Shown here: positions 32,283 to 41,909 of the stretch, one piece after another | Layout: each line of letters starts with the position of its first letter | Numbering within the stretch: the stretch's first letter is position 1 | Origin: Pseudomonas sp. PDM16 | GTDB taxonomy: Bacteria > Pseudomonadota > Gammaproteobacteria > Pseudomonadales > Pseudomonadaceae | Reading direction: 5' to 3' | Length of the DNA: 64,000 bases | NCBI RefSeq assembly: GCF_014851865.1 | Contig: NZ_JACVAM010000002.1 | Coordinates: 744,001-808,000, forward strand | Program-made: the position numbers and the translations under genes | The notes under the pieces: generated by a model | What the model saw: only the letters and a program-made list of their open reading frames with translations | Databases searched by the model: none | What the model was told of the DNA's origin: nothing

Positions 32283-33968
32283 ATGAGCACCACTCTGCTT
32301 GAAATCCCCGGCTACCGGGTGCACGGCCAACTGGGCAAGGGCGGCATGGCCGAGGTCTTCCTCGCCACTCAGGAGTCGTTGAGCCGCAAGGTCGCGATCA
32401 AGGTGCTGCGCAGCGCCGAGGATGAGACATTCAGCCGGCGCTTCATCAAGGAGGCGCACACGGTCGCCTCGCTCAATCACCCGTCGATCATCACTATTCA
32501 TGACATCGGTCGCCTCGCCGACGGCCGCTATTACCTGGCCATGGAGTTCCTTCCGGGAGGCGACCTGGCGCGGCGCAAGGGAGAGGTATTTGCCCCCGAG
32601 CGCGCCCTGCAGATCGTGCGCCAGGTCGCCAGCGGCCTGGCGGTGGTCCATGACAAGGGTTTGGTGCATCGCGACGTGAAGCCTGCCAACGTGTTGTTTC
32701 GCGGTGACGGCACCGCTGTGCTCACCGATTTCGGCGTGGCCAAGGACCTCGACATCGACAGTGAACTGACGCAGTTCGGCGTCGCCGTCGGCAGCCCGGC
32801 TTACAGCAGTCCGGAGCAGGCCCAGTGCCAGCCTCTGGACGCACGCAGCGATATCTACAGCCTGGGCGTGATCCTGCTGGAGATGCTCACCGGCAACAAT
32901 CCCTATCGTGGCGGCAACTACACCCAGACCGTGGTCAATCACGTACAGATGGATCTGCCGCCGCTGCCCGATAGTCTTGGCGCCTTCCGGAGCCTGTTGG
33001 CGCGGATGCTGGCCAAGAGGCCGGAGGATCGCTTTACCGAGTGCCGCGCGTTGCTGACGGCACTGGACGAGATGGAGCTGAGCGATCTGGAGGAAACCCA
33101 GATTCGTCCGGCGCTGCCGCTCCCTGAGCAGACTTCCTTGGCCCCTGCGTCGCGCAGGCGCCGCTCGGCGATGCCCCTGTTGGTAATGCTTAGCGTGCTG
33201 GTGCTGATCGGCACCCTGACGTCGGCGGGCCTGTATCTCAAGGAGCAGCGGCAGATCGACGCCCTGTTGTCCCAGGCCGAAGAGCGCTTCGCTACCGGTC
33301 GGTTGGTTGATCCCGAGCGAGACAGCGCGGAGCACTATTTCAACGAGGTGCTCGCTATCGATGCCGGCAACGATGATGCGCTGTCTGGCCTGCAGCGCAT
33401 CCGCGAGTCTCGTATCGCTGCGCTGTTGGTCCAGGCCGACCAGCGTCTGGCCGAAGGACTGCTCACCGAGCCGGCCGAAGACAGTGCCGATTTCTATTAC
33501 CGTCAGGCCTTGGTCATTGACCCGCAGCATGCCGGTGCCCAGGCTGGCCTGCAGCGCTTGCTGGAAGCCCGTGTTGCCCGCTTTCTGGCGCTGGCCGAGC
33601 AGAGTATTGCCGACAAGCGCCTGCTGCTGCCGGAAGAGGACAGCGCGGTCTACTACTACCAGCAGGTTCTCGGTTGGGCGCCGGGCAATGCCGATGCCCT
33701 GGCAGGCCTTAACCGCGTGGCACTGGAGTATCGCGATCTGGCCAGCGGTGCGTACAAGCGTGGCGATTTTCCTGGTGCATTGGCGATGATCGAGCGCGGT
33801 TTGCAGGTCGAGCCGGGGAACTCGGAGCTGATGCGGATGCGTGGCGAGCACGAGCAACTGCTCGATGAGGCTCGTGCCGCCCGAACTCGCGCCGCAGCGG
33901 CTCAGGCTGACCGCGACCGTCAAAGCAACCCGATCAAGCGGGCCTGGAACAACATCTTCGGTCAGTAG
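32283..33968 (+). CDS. Transmembrane Ser/Thr protein kinase with C-terminal 53-residue repeats
   Basis: A 561-aa Hanks-type kinase (PpkA/Stk1/PknB-like). The cytoplasmic kinase domain (about 10-265) has all key parts: GKGGMAEV glycine loop (18-25), Lys40, HRDVKPAN (129-136), DFG (149-151) and SPE. One membrane helix lies at about 297-319. The periplasmic part has three similar units starting at 339, 392 and 445, an exact 53-residue period (L-x-x-P-E/A-x-D-S-A-x-x-Y-x-x-x-V/A-L), then a fourth TPR-like stretch (about 486-520). The repeats resemble TPRs and may sense or bind a partner. Confidence 0.93.
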   Translation: MSTTLLEIPGYRVHGQLGKGGMAEVFLATQESLSRKVAIKVLRSAEDETFSRRFIKEAHTVASLNHPSIITIHDIGRLADGRYYLAMEFLPGGDLARRKGEVFAPERALQIVRQVASGLAVVHDKGLVHRDVKPANVLFRGDGTAVLTDFGVAKDLDIDSELTQFGVAVGSPAYSSPEQAQCQPLDARSDIYSLGVILLEMLTGNNPYRGGNYTQTVVNHVQMDLPPLPDSLGAFRSLLARMLAKRPEDRFTECRALLTALDEMELSDLEETQIRPALPLPEQTSLAPASRRRRSAMPLLVMLSVLVLIGTLTSAGLYLKEQRQIDALLSQAEERFATGRLVDPERDSAEHYFNEVLAIDAGNDDALSGLQRIRESRIAALLVQADQRLAEGLLTEPAEDSADFYYRQALVIDPQHAGAQAGLQRLLEARVARFLALAEQSIADKRLLLPEEDSAVYYYQQVLGWAPGNADALAGLNRVALEYRDLASGAYKRGDFPGALAMIERGLQVEPGNSELMRMRGEHEQLLDEARAARTRAAAAQADRDRQSNPIKRAWNNIFGQ

Positions 33969-33978
33969 GACATCTCAC

Positions 33979-34833
33979 ATGCTCAAACTGCACTTCAACG
34001 ACAGTCGCCAGGCTCCCGTATGGCTGGTCGAGGAGCGATTCACCCTGGGGCGGGATCGCCGCAACGATCTGATGCTGGAGGATGTTGGAGTCAGCGCGTT
34101 CCATGCCGAGATTCGTCAGGATGCGGGGCTCTACTACATCAGCGATTGCGAGAGCGAACTGGGTACTTTCGTCAACGATGAGCGTATCGCCAGCCGCTAT
34201 CAGCTGCGCTCGGAAGACAGGGTGCGCTTGGGTGATGTCGAACTGCTTCTGGTCGATCCGGGGAAGGTCACGGCGCGTGCCGAGGCTGCCCAGCGCTGGT
34301 TTCTGCAGGTTATCCAGGGTGAGCACGAGGGCAAGAAGTTCCACGTCAGCGGCTCGATGACCTTCGGGCGCTCGGTCAAGTGCGAACTGTGCTTCAGCGA
34401 TGCCGAGCTGTCGCGCCGCCACTGCGAATTCTTCCTGCGAGATGACGTGCTGGAGGTGAAGGACCTAGCCTCGGCCAACGGTGTACAGGTCAACGGTGAG
34501 AAAGCCGCGGTCGCGGTGCTTAAACCTGGCGACCAGCTGCGCATGGGGTCGGTGGTACTGCTGGTGATCGGCCCCAGAGTCGATGCACAGACGACGGAGG
34601 AGGAAAACGAGGATGCCACCGTGTTCGTACGTGCCGTCGATCTGCCTAGGCCACAGGCGAAACCTCGCCCACGGTCGGCGGGAGCGGCTACCTCGACGGT
34701 CAACCCGCTGCGTGTCGTGGCACAAGCTCAGGCGGCACCTGCTCCGGTCGCCAGGAGTGGTGGTGCTCTGACGTTCGGGCTGCTGGCGTTGCTGCTGGTG
34801 GCGGGTGTGCTAGGTGTTGTCTACTTGCTCTGA
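33979..34833 (+). CDS. Double-FHA protein with C-terminal membrane anchor
   Basis: A 284-aa protein with two phosphothreonine-binding FHA domains: FHA1 about 20-80 (GRD 24-26, VSAFHAEI, GTFVN) and FHA2 about 125-195 (FGRS 129-132, LSRRHCEF, SANGVQVNG). A Pro/Ala linker (about 205-260) and a last hydrophobic segment (about 262-284) anchor it by its tail. It lies 10 bp after the kinase and is its likely substrate or reader. The start at 33979 lies just past the kinase stop; the open frame upstream is inside the kinase gene. Confidence 0.92.
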   Translation: MLKLHFNDSRQAPVWLVEERFTLGRDRRNDLMLEDVGVSAFHAEIRQDAGLYYISDCESELGTFVNDERIASRYQLRSEDRVRLGDVELLLVDPGKVTARAEAAQRWFLQVIQGEHEGKKFHVSGSMTFGRSVKCELCFSDAELSRRHCEFFLRDDVLEVKDLASANGVQVNGEKAAVAVLKPGDQLRMGSVVLLVIGPRVDAQTTEEENEDATVFVRAVDLPRPQAKPRPRSAGAATSTVNPLRVVAQAQAAPAPVARSGGALTFGLLALLLVAGVLGVVYLL

Positions 34834-34956
34834 GTCGCGAGGGAGTCACTACCGCCCGGCAATATTCATCAAATTGTCACTGAACTGTGGCAGCGCTCGC
34901 GAACGAACATCCGCAGACTCGCGTTTCACTGGGGTTCTGCGTTCTGGGTGTTCTCG

Positions 34957-35973
34957 ATGCGTGCGTTGTTCTTTCTGGCCGCTCTGCTTTGCGGCATGCC
35001 GTCCCTTGCGGCTTCCCGTTGCGACTTGCAGGCACCGACCGCTACCGCGGATGTCGGAGATGTGCGTCTGGCCTACCAGAGTGTGGGGCGTGACAGCGAC
35101 CCGGCGCTGTTGCTGGTGATGGGGCTGGGTGGCCAGCTGATCCATTGGCCGGACGAGGTGGTGGAGCGCCTGTGCCAGCAGGGCTTCCGGGTAATTCGCT
35201 TCGACAATCGTGACGTCGGCCTATCCACCTGGCACGGCGAGGCGCCGTCGGTGAGCTTGAATTACGAGGTGCTTCGCTATCAGTTGGGCCTTGGGGCGGT
35301 TGCGCCTTATTCACTGCGTGACATGGCTGGCGATGCCCTCGGGCTGATGGATGCGCTGGGTGTCCGGCGCTTCCATGTGCTAGGCGCCAGCATGGGCGGA
35401 ATGATCGCCCAGCACATGGCCGACATGGCTCCGCAACGGGTGGAGAGCCTGACACTGGTGATGACCAGCACCAGTGCGCCTGGGCTGCCGGCGCCGGATG
35501 CGCGTTTGCTGCAGCAGTTGGCTCGGCGCGAGGCCGCGGATCGCGCCTCGGCCATCGAGCAACAAGCCGATTTGCTGGCGGCACTTGGCAGTCCTGGTCA
35601 AGAGATCGATCGTGCCCAGCTCCTGGCCGAGGCTCAGCGTAGCTATGATCGCGCCTTTAACCCGCAGGGTGTACAGCGACAGATTCTGGCGATTCTCGCC
35701 GAGCCGAGCCGGGTGGAGATGCTCAATCGCCTGCATGTGCCGACCCTGGTGGTGCATGGAACCGCTGATCCGCTATTGCCGGTGATGCATGGCGTACATG
35801 TGGCGGCTCACATAAAAGGCAGTGAACTGAAGTTGATTCGCGGCCTGGCCCACCGTTTCCAGGCCCAGTTCAAGGAGCCGTTGCTGGCCGCTGTGCTGCC
35901 ACACCTGCGCGCGCACCGCATGGATGACCAGCAGTTGGCTCAGATGGGAAGTGCGGCTGCTCAGCCCCTGTAG
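34957..35973 (+). CDS. Exported alpha/beta hydrolase
   Basis: A 338-aa protein with a signal peptide (MRALFFLAALLCGMPSLAA). Alpha/beta hydrolase marks are RFDNRDVGLS (a feature of one esterase/epoxide-hydrolase-like group), nucleophile elbow GASMGG with Ser145, an acid in HGTADPLLPV and a histidine in GLAHRFQ. The substrate is unknown. A GTG at 34948 in the same frame is another possible start; I prefer the ATG, which begins right at the signal. About 120 bp after the FHA gene. Confidence 0.85.
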   Translation: MRALFFLAALLCGMPSLAASRCDLQAPTATADVGDVRLAYQSVGRDSDPALLLVMGLGGQLIHWPDEVVERLCQQGFRVIRFDNRDVGLSTWHGEAPSVSLNYEVLRYQLGLGAVAPYSLRDMAGDALGLMDALGVRRFHVLGASMGGMIAQHMADMAPQRVESLTLVMTSTSAPGLPAPDARLLQQLARREAADRASAIEQQADLLAALGSPGQEIDRAQLLAEAQRSYDRAFNPQGVQRQILAILAEPSRVEMLNRLHVPTLVVHGTADPLLPVMHGVHVAAHIKGSELKLIRGLAHRFQAQFKEPLLAAVLPHLRAHRMDDQQLAQMGSAAAQPL

Positions 35974-36039
35974 CCGGCTTTGGGATGAATGCATTCCGTG
36001 GCAATGGGGGCTTGCCGCGTGATTGCGTTCGAGTATGAG

Positions 36040-37566
36040 TCAGGCGCTGGCGGTCAAGGATTGCCGGCTACCGTTCAGGTAGTCGCGCAGGCGATTCTGC
36101 TGCCCGGGCGTCATGAACAAGCCAAGCTTGGTGCGTCGCCAGAGAATATCTTCGGCTTCCATGGCCCATTCCTCGTTGCGCAGATAGTCCACCTCGCGGG
36201 TATAAAGTCCGGCTCCCAGGTGCTCGCCCAGTTCGCTCTGTCGCTGCACGCCGTCGAGCAGGCGCCAGGTGCGGCTGCCGTAGGTGCTGACCCAGCGCTG
36301 GGCGAGGAAGCGGTCGAGCCAGCCGAAGCGGCCGATCAGCTTCTCCACCAGCTCCTCGCGACTGCTCATGTTCTCACCGCCGGGCAATGGTGCCTTGGCG
36401 GTCCAGGCCGGGCTCAGCTGGGGGAAGAAGGGTGTGAGCTGGCTCATGGCCGACTCGGCGAGCTTGCGGTAGGTGGTCAGCTTGCCGCCGAACACGGACA
36501 GCAGCGGTGCGTCGCCCTGGACGCCCGACAGCGACAGGGTGTAGTCACGGGTCACGGCCGAGGGCTCGTCCGATTCGTCGTCGCACAGCGGGCGCACGCC
36601 GGAATAGGTGTGCAGGATGTCGCTGCGTGAAAGCTGCTTTCTGAAGTGGGCGTTGACCACCTTCAGTACGTAATCGATCTCTTCTTCAGTAATGCGTACC
36701 TGGGCGGGGTCGCCCTGATACTCGCGGTCGGTGGTGCCGACCAGGCTGAAGTGTTCCAGCCAGGGAATGACGAAGACGATGCGCTGGTCCTCGTTCTGCA
36801 GAATATAGGCCTGCTCCTGATCGTGAATGCGCGGCACCACGATATGGCTGCCCTGGATCAGGCGGATGCCGTAGGGCGACTTCTGCTTCAGATCGTCCTG
36901 AAGGAAACGCGCCACCCAGGGGCCGGCAGCGTTGACCAAGGCGCGGGCGCGGATGGAGAAGAGGCTGCCGTCGGCACGCTCCAGATGCAGGTGCCACAGA
37001 CCCTTGCTACGCCGCGCGCTGAGGCAGCGAGTGCGGGTGTGGATGTGGGCGTTGCGCTCGCGGGCGGCCATGGCGTTGAGTACCACCAGGCGGGCGTCGT
37101 CTACCCAGCAGTCGGAATACTCGAAGCCGCGAGTCATCTCCGGTTTGAGCGGGCTCCCGGCTCCGAAGCGCACGCCGTGCGAACCCGGCAGTTTTTCGCG
37201 CTTGCCCAGGTTGTCATAGAGAAACAGGCCTGCGCGAATCATCCAGGCAGGGCGCAGGTGCGGGCGGTGGGGAAGGATGAAACGCATCGGCTTGACGATA
37301 TGCGGCGCCTTGGCCAACAGCACTTCGCGCTCGGCCAGCGCCTCGCGCACCAGGCGGAACTCGTAATGCTCTAGGTAGCGCAGGCCGCCGTGGATCAGTT
37401 TGCTGCTGGCGGAAGAGGTGTGCTGCGCCAGGTCGTCACGTTCGCAAAGGAACACCGAGAGGCCTCGGCCGGCGGCGTCGGCGGCGATACCTGCACCGTT
37501 GATGCCACCGCCGACCACGGCCATATCGTAGATTTCAGCGATTGGTGGGGGCTGCTTCATTGGCAT
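36040..37566 (-). CDS. glpD: Aerobic glycerol-3-phosphate dehydrogenase GlpD
   Basis: A 508-aa FAD enzyme on the inner membrane that oxidises sn-glycerol-3-phosphate to dihydroxyacetone phosphate and passes electrons to quinone. FAD site VVGGGINGAGIAADAAGRGL (18-37), TSSASSKLIHGGLRYLE and the C-terminal FGGKLTTYRKLAE are typical. ATGCCAATG offers two starts, two codons apart. A GlpR-like operator is 35-54 bp upstream. Same strand as glpR, which lies 141 bp further upstream. Confidence 0.96.
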   Translation of the reverse strand: MPMKQPPPIAEIYDMAVVGGGINGAGIAADAAGRGLSVFLCERDDLAQHTSSASSKLIHGGLRYLEHYEFRLVREALAEREVLLAKAPHIVKPMRFILPHRPHLRPAWMIRAGLFLYDNLGKREKLPGSHGVRFGAGSPLKPEMTRGFEYSDCWVDDARLVVLNAMAARERNAHIHTRTRCLSARRSKGLWHLHLERADGSLFSIRARALVNAAGPWVARFLQDDLKQKSPYGIRLIQGSHIVVPRIHDQEQAYILQNEDQRIVFVIPWLEHFSLVGTTDREYQGDPAQVRITEEEIDYVLKVVNAHFRKQLSRSDILHTYSGVRPLCDDESDEPSAVTRDYTLSLSGVQGDAPLLSVFGGKLTTYRKLAESAMSQLTPFFPQLSPAWTAKAPLPGGENMSSREELVEKLIGRFGWLDRFLAQRWVSTYGSRTWRLLDGVQRQSELGEHLGAGLYTREVDYLRNEEWAMEAEDILWRRTKLGLFMTPGQQNRLRDYLNGSRQSLTASA

Positions 37567-37600
37567 GGCAAGGCACCGTAAGTTTCAAAGTGAACTTATA

Positions 37601-37620
37601 AATGTTCGATTTCGAAAATA
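37601..37620. promoter_or_regulatory. GlpR operator upstream of glpD
   Basis: AATGTTCGAT-TTCGAAAATA. Both half-sites fit the E. coli GlpR half-site WATKYTCGWW (as remembered) at every position, one on each strand, around the core TTCGATTTCGAA. It lies between glpR and glpD, 35 bp before the glpD start. Confidence 0.75.
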
Positions 37621-37707
37621 TGCTAGCCGAGCAGGCATGCTTTGGCCAGCCCGGGGCGGGCCGGTCATCTGGATTCGTGTCGGTGGTTGGCCTGGGCGGA
37701 TCGAGGA

Positions 37708-38466
37708 TCAAACGATATGCAGCTGGATCTTCTGCTCGGCCAACTGGCGTGTCAGGCCGGTGGAGGGTGGGGCGTCGGTGAAGATGTGGTCGACCAGGGC
37801 GATGGAGCCCAGGCGCACCACGGCGTTGCGCCCGAACTTGCTGGAGTCTGCGGCCAGCAGTACCTGGCGGGCATTGTCGATGATGGCCTGGGAAACACGC
37901 ACTTCCTGGTAGTCGAAGTCGAGCAGGCTGCCGTCGTCGTCGATACCGCTGATACCCATGATGGCGAAGTCGACCTTGAACTGCTGGATGAAGTCAGCCG
38001 CCGCCTGACCGACCACGCCGCCGTCGCTGCGCACGCTGCCGCCCGCCACCAGTACTTCGAAGTCGGCCTTGTCAGCCAGGGTGGAGGCCACATGCAGGTT
38101 GTTGGTGATCACCTTGAGGTGCTTGTGGCCGAGCAGGGCGCGGGCGATGGCCTCGGTGGTGGTGCCGATGCTGATGAATAGCGAGGCGTAGTCTGGAATC
38201 TGGGCGGCGATGGCCTCGGCTATGCGCTGCTTCTCGTCGCGCATCTGCCCGGCGCGCATGGCGTAGGCGGTGTTCTGGATACTCGATGCCTCGCTTGCCG
38301 CGCCGCCATGGGTACGCCGCAGCAGGCCCTGCTCGGCCAACTGATTGATGTCGCGGCGAATGGTCTGCGGGGTCACGGCGAAGGCCTGGGCCAGCTCTTC
38401 GATACTGACATAGCCGCGCTCACGAGCGCGTTCGAGGATGCTTTGCTGGCGGGGCGGGAGGCGCAT
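37708..38466 (-). CDS. glpR: Glycerol-3-phosphate regulon repressor GlpR
   Basis: A 252-aa DeoR-family repressor released by glycerol-3-phosphate. It has an N-terminal winged helix (1-57; [42 protein letters not shown]) and a C-terminal sugar-phosphate-binding DeoR domain ([30 protein letters not shown]). Two operators that fit its expected site are in this window, at glpD and at ybaK. Confidence 0.95.
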   Translation of the reverse strand: MRLPPRQQSILERARERGYVSIEELAQAFAVTPQTIRRDINQLAEQGLLRRTHGGAASEASSIQNTAYAMRAGQMRDEKQRIAEAIAAQIPDYASLFISIGTTTEAIARALLGHKHLKVITNNLHVASTLADKADFEVLVAGGSVRSDGGVVGQAAADFIQQFKVDFAIMGISGIDDDGSLLDFDYQEVRVSQAIIDNARQVLLAADSSKFGRNAVVRLGSIALVDHIFTDAPPSTGLTRQLAEQKIQLHIV

Positions 38467-38615
38467 GGGCTTTCCTTGTTATGGGCCGGCGGATTATAGC
38501 GAGGTGCTGTGGGCTGAAGACGCTTATGGTCTCCGCCATCTTTCGTGCCGTCTCCGTGTGATGTTAAAGACTGCTCCCGGCGGCTTTTTCCGCTAATGTA
38601 CGCGCTTCCTTCAGA

Positions 38616-38635
38616 AATTTTCGAATTCGAACATG
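38616..38635. promoter_or_regulatory. GlpR-type operator overlapping the ybaK start codon
   Basis: AATTTTCGAA-TTCGAACATG. The left half-site fits WATKYTCGWW fully and the right one in 9 of 10 positions. The core TTCGAATTCGAA is a perfect 12-bp palindrome. The ATG of ybaK is inside the right half. It is the only such site upstream of the ybaK-glpK unit. Confidence 0.65.
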
Positions 38636-39103
38636 ACTCCTGCCATCGATCTGCTGAAGAAGGCCAAGGCCGAGCACCAGGTGCACAGCTACAGCCATGA
38701 TCCCAAGGCGGCCTCCTATGGTCTGGAAGCCGCAGAAAAGCTGGGTCTGGAGCCAGCCAGGGTGTTCAAGACCCTGCTTGCGGCGACCGAAAAAGGCGAG
38801 CTGCTGGTAGCTGTGGTGCCGGTAGCCGGTACGCTTGATCTCAAGGCTCTGGCCCACGCCGCCGGGGTGAAGAAGGCGGATATGGCCGATCCGCAGCAGG
38901 CCCAGCGCAGTACCGGATACCTGGTAGGCGGCATCAGCCCGCTGGGGCAGAAGAAGCGTTTGCGCACCTTCATCGACGAGTCGGCCCGCCAGTACCCGAC
39001 CATCCATGTCAGCGCCGGCCGGCGCGGCCTGGAAGTGGAGCTGGCGGCCGAGGTGCTGGCTCAGCATACCCAGGCGAGCTTCGCCGACATCGGCCGGCCC
39101 TGA
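38633..39103 (+). CDS. ybaK: Cys-tRNA(Pro)/Cys-tRNA(Cys) deacylase YbaK
   Basis: A 156-aa trans-editing enzyme that hydrolyses cysteine mischarged on tRNA-Pro. The YbaK/ProX fold is seen in [32 protein letters not shown] (with the conserved lysine) and [22 protein letters not shown] (GxxSPxG). The start follows AAATTTTCG rather than a clear Shine-Dalgarno, because a GlpR-like operator occupies this position. glpK lies two genes downstream on the same strand. Confidence 0.93.
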   Translation: MTPAIDLLKKAKAEHQVHSYSHDPKAASYGLEAAEKLGLEPARVFKTLLAATEKGELLVAVVPVAGTLDLKALAHAAGVKKADMADPQQAQRSTGYLVGGISPLGQKKRLRTFIDESARQYPTIHVSAGRRGLEVELAAEVLAQHTQASFADIGRP

Positions 39104-39130
39104 GCGGCTTGAGCATCCAAGGAAGGCATC

Positions 39131-40330
39131 ATGGCGTACGACAGGATCGACTGGCATTCCGGCGGTGAGTATCCCGCGGGCCTGCCAGAGGAAAACGGCG
39201 GCATCCACATCGGCATGTTTCTGGCGTGGGCCTTTGGCCAGGGAATGACGGGTGATGTTCACCGCGAAGACTCGACGGACCTGCTGACCGCGCTGGAGCG
39301 GCGCGAGATCACCGGCCTGGATTTCCTGTTGCAGGCCTGCGATAGCAAATTCTGGGACGAGGACCTTAGCGAGGACGGTAATGCCTTCGCCGTCGACTAT
39401 TACACCTCGGGCGACGATTCGCCGTTCGCCGCGCAGCATGGCAACTACCTGGGTGACTACTGCGACCTGTTCAACCGTCATGCCGAGGCGCACGGCTTCG
39501 AGTATGAAAGCACCTACCACGTCGAGAACACCTGGGAGAACTTCGAGCGGGTTCGGGTGATGCTCGACCAGCGACTCGCTCAGTGGCGGCTTTGGCGCGC
39601 GGACGATGCGAATCGCTTGCTCGACCCGAAGACCCAGTTCCTGCACGCCTGTGTCGAAGCCGGAGGAGTGCTGGGGCAGCAGGGATTCAAGCCCAACAAG
39701 CACGGTACGTTGTGGAAGAAGACGGCGGCCGACCGCGATACGCTGTTCGAAGTCGACTTCGAGGCGGAGCGCTACAACGCCCGTGCCAACGTACAGATGA
39801 CGGTGAACGTCCGCATTTCCAGCAAGCGGCTGAAGAAGTGGCTGAGCGAGTTCACCGGCAACAAGCACTGCGACGGCTATGTGCTGTTCGGCTCGCTGCG
39901 CCGACCGGAGAAGGCGATCAGGGTTATCGTCTGGCAGGTCTCAGGTGCTTCTCTGACGCAGTCGGTGCGGGAGATGCGCGAGGCGCTCGCGCAATACGTG
40001 CTGCCGCTGTTCGACCTGTTCGGCGACCGGGAGCGTGCACTCGAGCACCTAGCCGCCCATGGCGCAGGCTTTACCGGCGTTTGCCAACCGGAAGCTACAC
40101 CGATGGCCTTCATGCTGTGCTTCGGCGGCCAGGAGCAGGCCCAGCGTTTCTTCGAGCTTTACTACGCGAGCCGTCCTGGGCCGTGGCGCGGGAATATCGC
40201 CAAGACCTTCACCAGGCTTCAGGGGGGCGAAGAAATTGCCTGGAACATGTCTGCCTATTCCGACGAGCATTGCATCAAGTTGGCCTTCGCCAGAGGCCTT
40301 GTGCTGCCCGCCCGCAAGGGTGAGGGCTGA
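39131..40330 (+). CDS. Two-domain protein of unknown function (DUF7832-like plus DUF4304-like)
   Basis: A 399-aa soluble protein. The N-terminal ~150 residues ([36 protein letters not shown]) resemble families of small proteins found beside toxins and in defence neighbourhoods. From ~170 on ([53 protein letters not shown]) it resembles DUF4304. Both assignments are by eye and tentative. The ribosome site AAGGAAGG lies before ATG. It is between ybaK and glpK with short gaps (27 and 50 bp), so it may be glycerol-regulated. No toxin gene is seen next to it. Confidence 0.6.
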   Translation: MAYDRIDWHSGGEYPAGLPEENGGIHIGMFLAWAFGQGMTGDVHREDSTDLLTALERREITGLDFLLQACDSKFWDEDLSEDGNAFAVDYYTSGDDSPFAAQHGNYLGDYCDLFNRHAEAHGFEYESTYHVENTWENFERVRVMLDQRLAQWRLWRADDANRLLDPKTQFLHACVEAGGVLGQQGFKPNKHGTLWKKTAADRDTLFEVDFEAERYNARANVQMTVNVRISSKRLKKWLSEFTGNKHCDGYVLFGSLRRPEKAIRVIVWQVSGASLTQSVREMREALAQYVLPLFDLFGDRERALEHLAAHGAGFTGVCQPEATPMAFMLCFGGQEQAQRFFELYYASRPGPWRGNIAKTFTRLQGGEEIAWNMSAYSDEHCIKLAFARGLVLPARKGEG

Positions 40331-40380
40331 TCGCCCATGCCGAAAACCCGACTACAAGTAGAACAAGGAAGAAAGATTCC

Positions 40381-41874
40381 ATGACTCAATACCTGCTCGC
40401 CATTGACCAGGGCACCACCAGCTCCCGAGCCATTGTCTTCAGTGCCCAGGGCCTGCCGCTGGCCAGTGCGCAGCAGGAGTTCAAGCAGTACTTCCCGCAG
40501 GACGGTTGGGTCGAGCACGATGCCGAGGAAATCTGGCTAACCACTCTCAAAGTGTGTCGCGAGGCTTTGGCCAGCAAGGGCCTGAAGGCCAGCGAAGCGC
40601 TCGCCATTGGTATTACCAACCAGCGCGAGACCACCCTGGTCTGGGATGCTGCCACCGGCACGCCGATCCATCCGGCCATTGTCTGGCAGGACCGGCGCAC
40701 CGCCGACTACTGTGCCGGGCTCAAGGCTGATGGGCACGAGGCGCGAGTGTCGGAGAAGACCGGCTTGCTGATCGACCCTTATTTCTCCGCCACCAAGCTG
40801 CGCTGGATTCTCGATACGGTGCCAGGTGCCCGCGAACGCGCCGAGCGCGGCGAACTGCGCTTCGGCACAGTGGATTGCTTCCTGCTGTGGCGTCTGACCG
40901 ATGGCCAGGCGCATCGGACCGACGCCAGCAATGCCTCACGCACCCTGTTGTTCAACATCCACACCCAGCAGTGGGACGACGAATTGCTGGAGCTGTTCGG
41001 CATTCCGTGCAGCCTCCTGCCGGAGGTTCTGGATTGTGCCGCCGACTTCGGTGTCACAGAGCCGTCTCTGCTCGGCGCCGGTATCCCGGTACTTGGCATG
41101 GCCGGCGACCAGCAGGCCGCACTGATCGGCCAGGCCTGCTTCGAGGCGGGCATGGTCAAGAGCACCTACGGTACCGGTTGCTTCATGATCCAGAATACCG
41201 GCGACACGCCGGTGGTATCGAAGAACCGTCTGCTGACCACAGTCGGCTATCGCCTCGACGGCAAGGTCACCTATGCGGTGGAGGGCAGCATCTTCGTGGC
41301 CGGTGCCGCCGTGCAGTGGCTGCGCGACGGCATCAAGCTGATCGGCCATGCCCGCGACAGCGAGGCGCTGGCCGAGCAGACCGGTGACGCTTGTGGCGTG
41401 TACCTGGTACCGGCCTTCACCGGCCTGGGGGCTCCTTACTGGGATCCCAAGGCTCGCGGCGCCATCTTCGGCCTGACCCGCGATACCGGCATCAAGGAAA
41501 TCGTCACCGCCGGCCTGCAGTCCGTGTGCTTCCAGACCCGTGACCTGCTGGAGGCGATGCGCCAGGACGGCGCGGCCGAGCCCAGCGCGTTGCGCGTGGA
41601 TGGCGGTATGGTGGTGAACAACTGGGTGATGCAGTTCCTCGCCGATATCCTCGGTGTGCCGGTGGAGCGCCCGGTAGTCACCGAAACCACGGCCCTCGGC
41701 GTTGCTTATCTGGCAGGCCTCAAGGCCGGCCTCTACCAGGACTTGGATGAGATCGCCAGCCACTGGCATCGCCAGCAGCGCTTTTCGCCTCGCATGGCCG
41801 ATGCCCACCGGTCCAGGCTCTATGCCGGCTGGCTGGACGCGGTGAAACGGGTGCGCAGCGAAGCCGGACAGTGA
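40381..41874 (+). CDS. glpK: Glycerol kinase GlpK
   Basis: A 497-aa FGGY-family kinase that phosphorylates glycerol to glycerol-3-phosphate, the substrate of GlpD and the inducer sensed by GlpR. Motifs are [14 protein letters not shown], the glycerol-binding [12 protein letters not shown] and [26 protein letters not shown], and the FGGY signature region [31 protein letters not shown] precedes the start. No glpF facilitator adjoins it, unlike the usual glpFK arrangement. The upstream gap has no clear GlpR site. Confidence 0.96.
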   Translation: MTQYLLAIDQGTTSSRAIVFSAQGLPLASAQQEFKQYFPQDGWVEHDAEEIWLTTLKVCREALASKGLKASEALAIGITNQRETTLVWDAATGTPIHPAIVWQDRRTADYCAGLKADGHEARVSEKTGLLIDPYFSATKLRWILDTVPGARERAERGELRFGTVDCFLLWRLTDGQAHRTDASNASRTLLFNIHTQQWDDELLELFGIPCSLLPEVLDCAADFGVTEPSLLGAGIPVLGMAGDQQAALIGQACFEAGMVKSTYGTGCFMIQNTGDTPVVSKNRLLTTVGYRLDGKVTYAVEGSIFVAGAAVQWLRDGIKLIGHARDSEALAEQTGDACGVYLVPAFTGLGAPYWDPKARGAIFGLTRDTGIKEIVTAGLQSVCFQTRDLLEAMRQDGAAEPSALRVDGGMVVNNWVMQFLADILGVPVERPVVTETTALGVAYLAGLKAGLYQDLDEIASHWHRQQRFSPRMADAHRSRLYAGWLDAVKRVRSEAGQ

Positions 41875-41909
41875 TACAACTGCGCTGAGTCTCTGTCTGA
41901 GGTCGCCAC

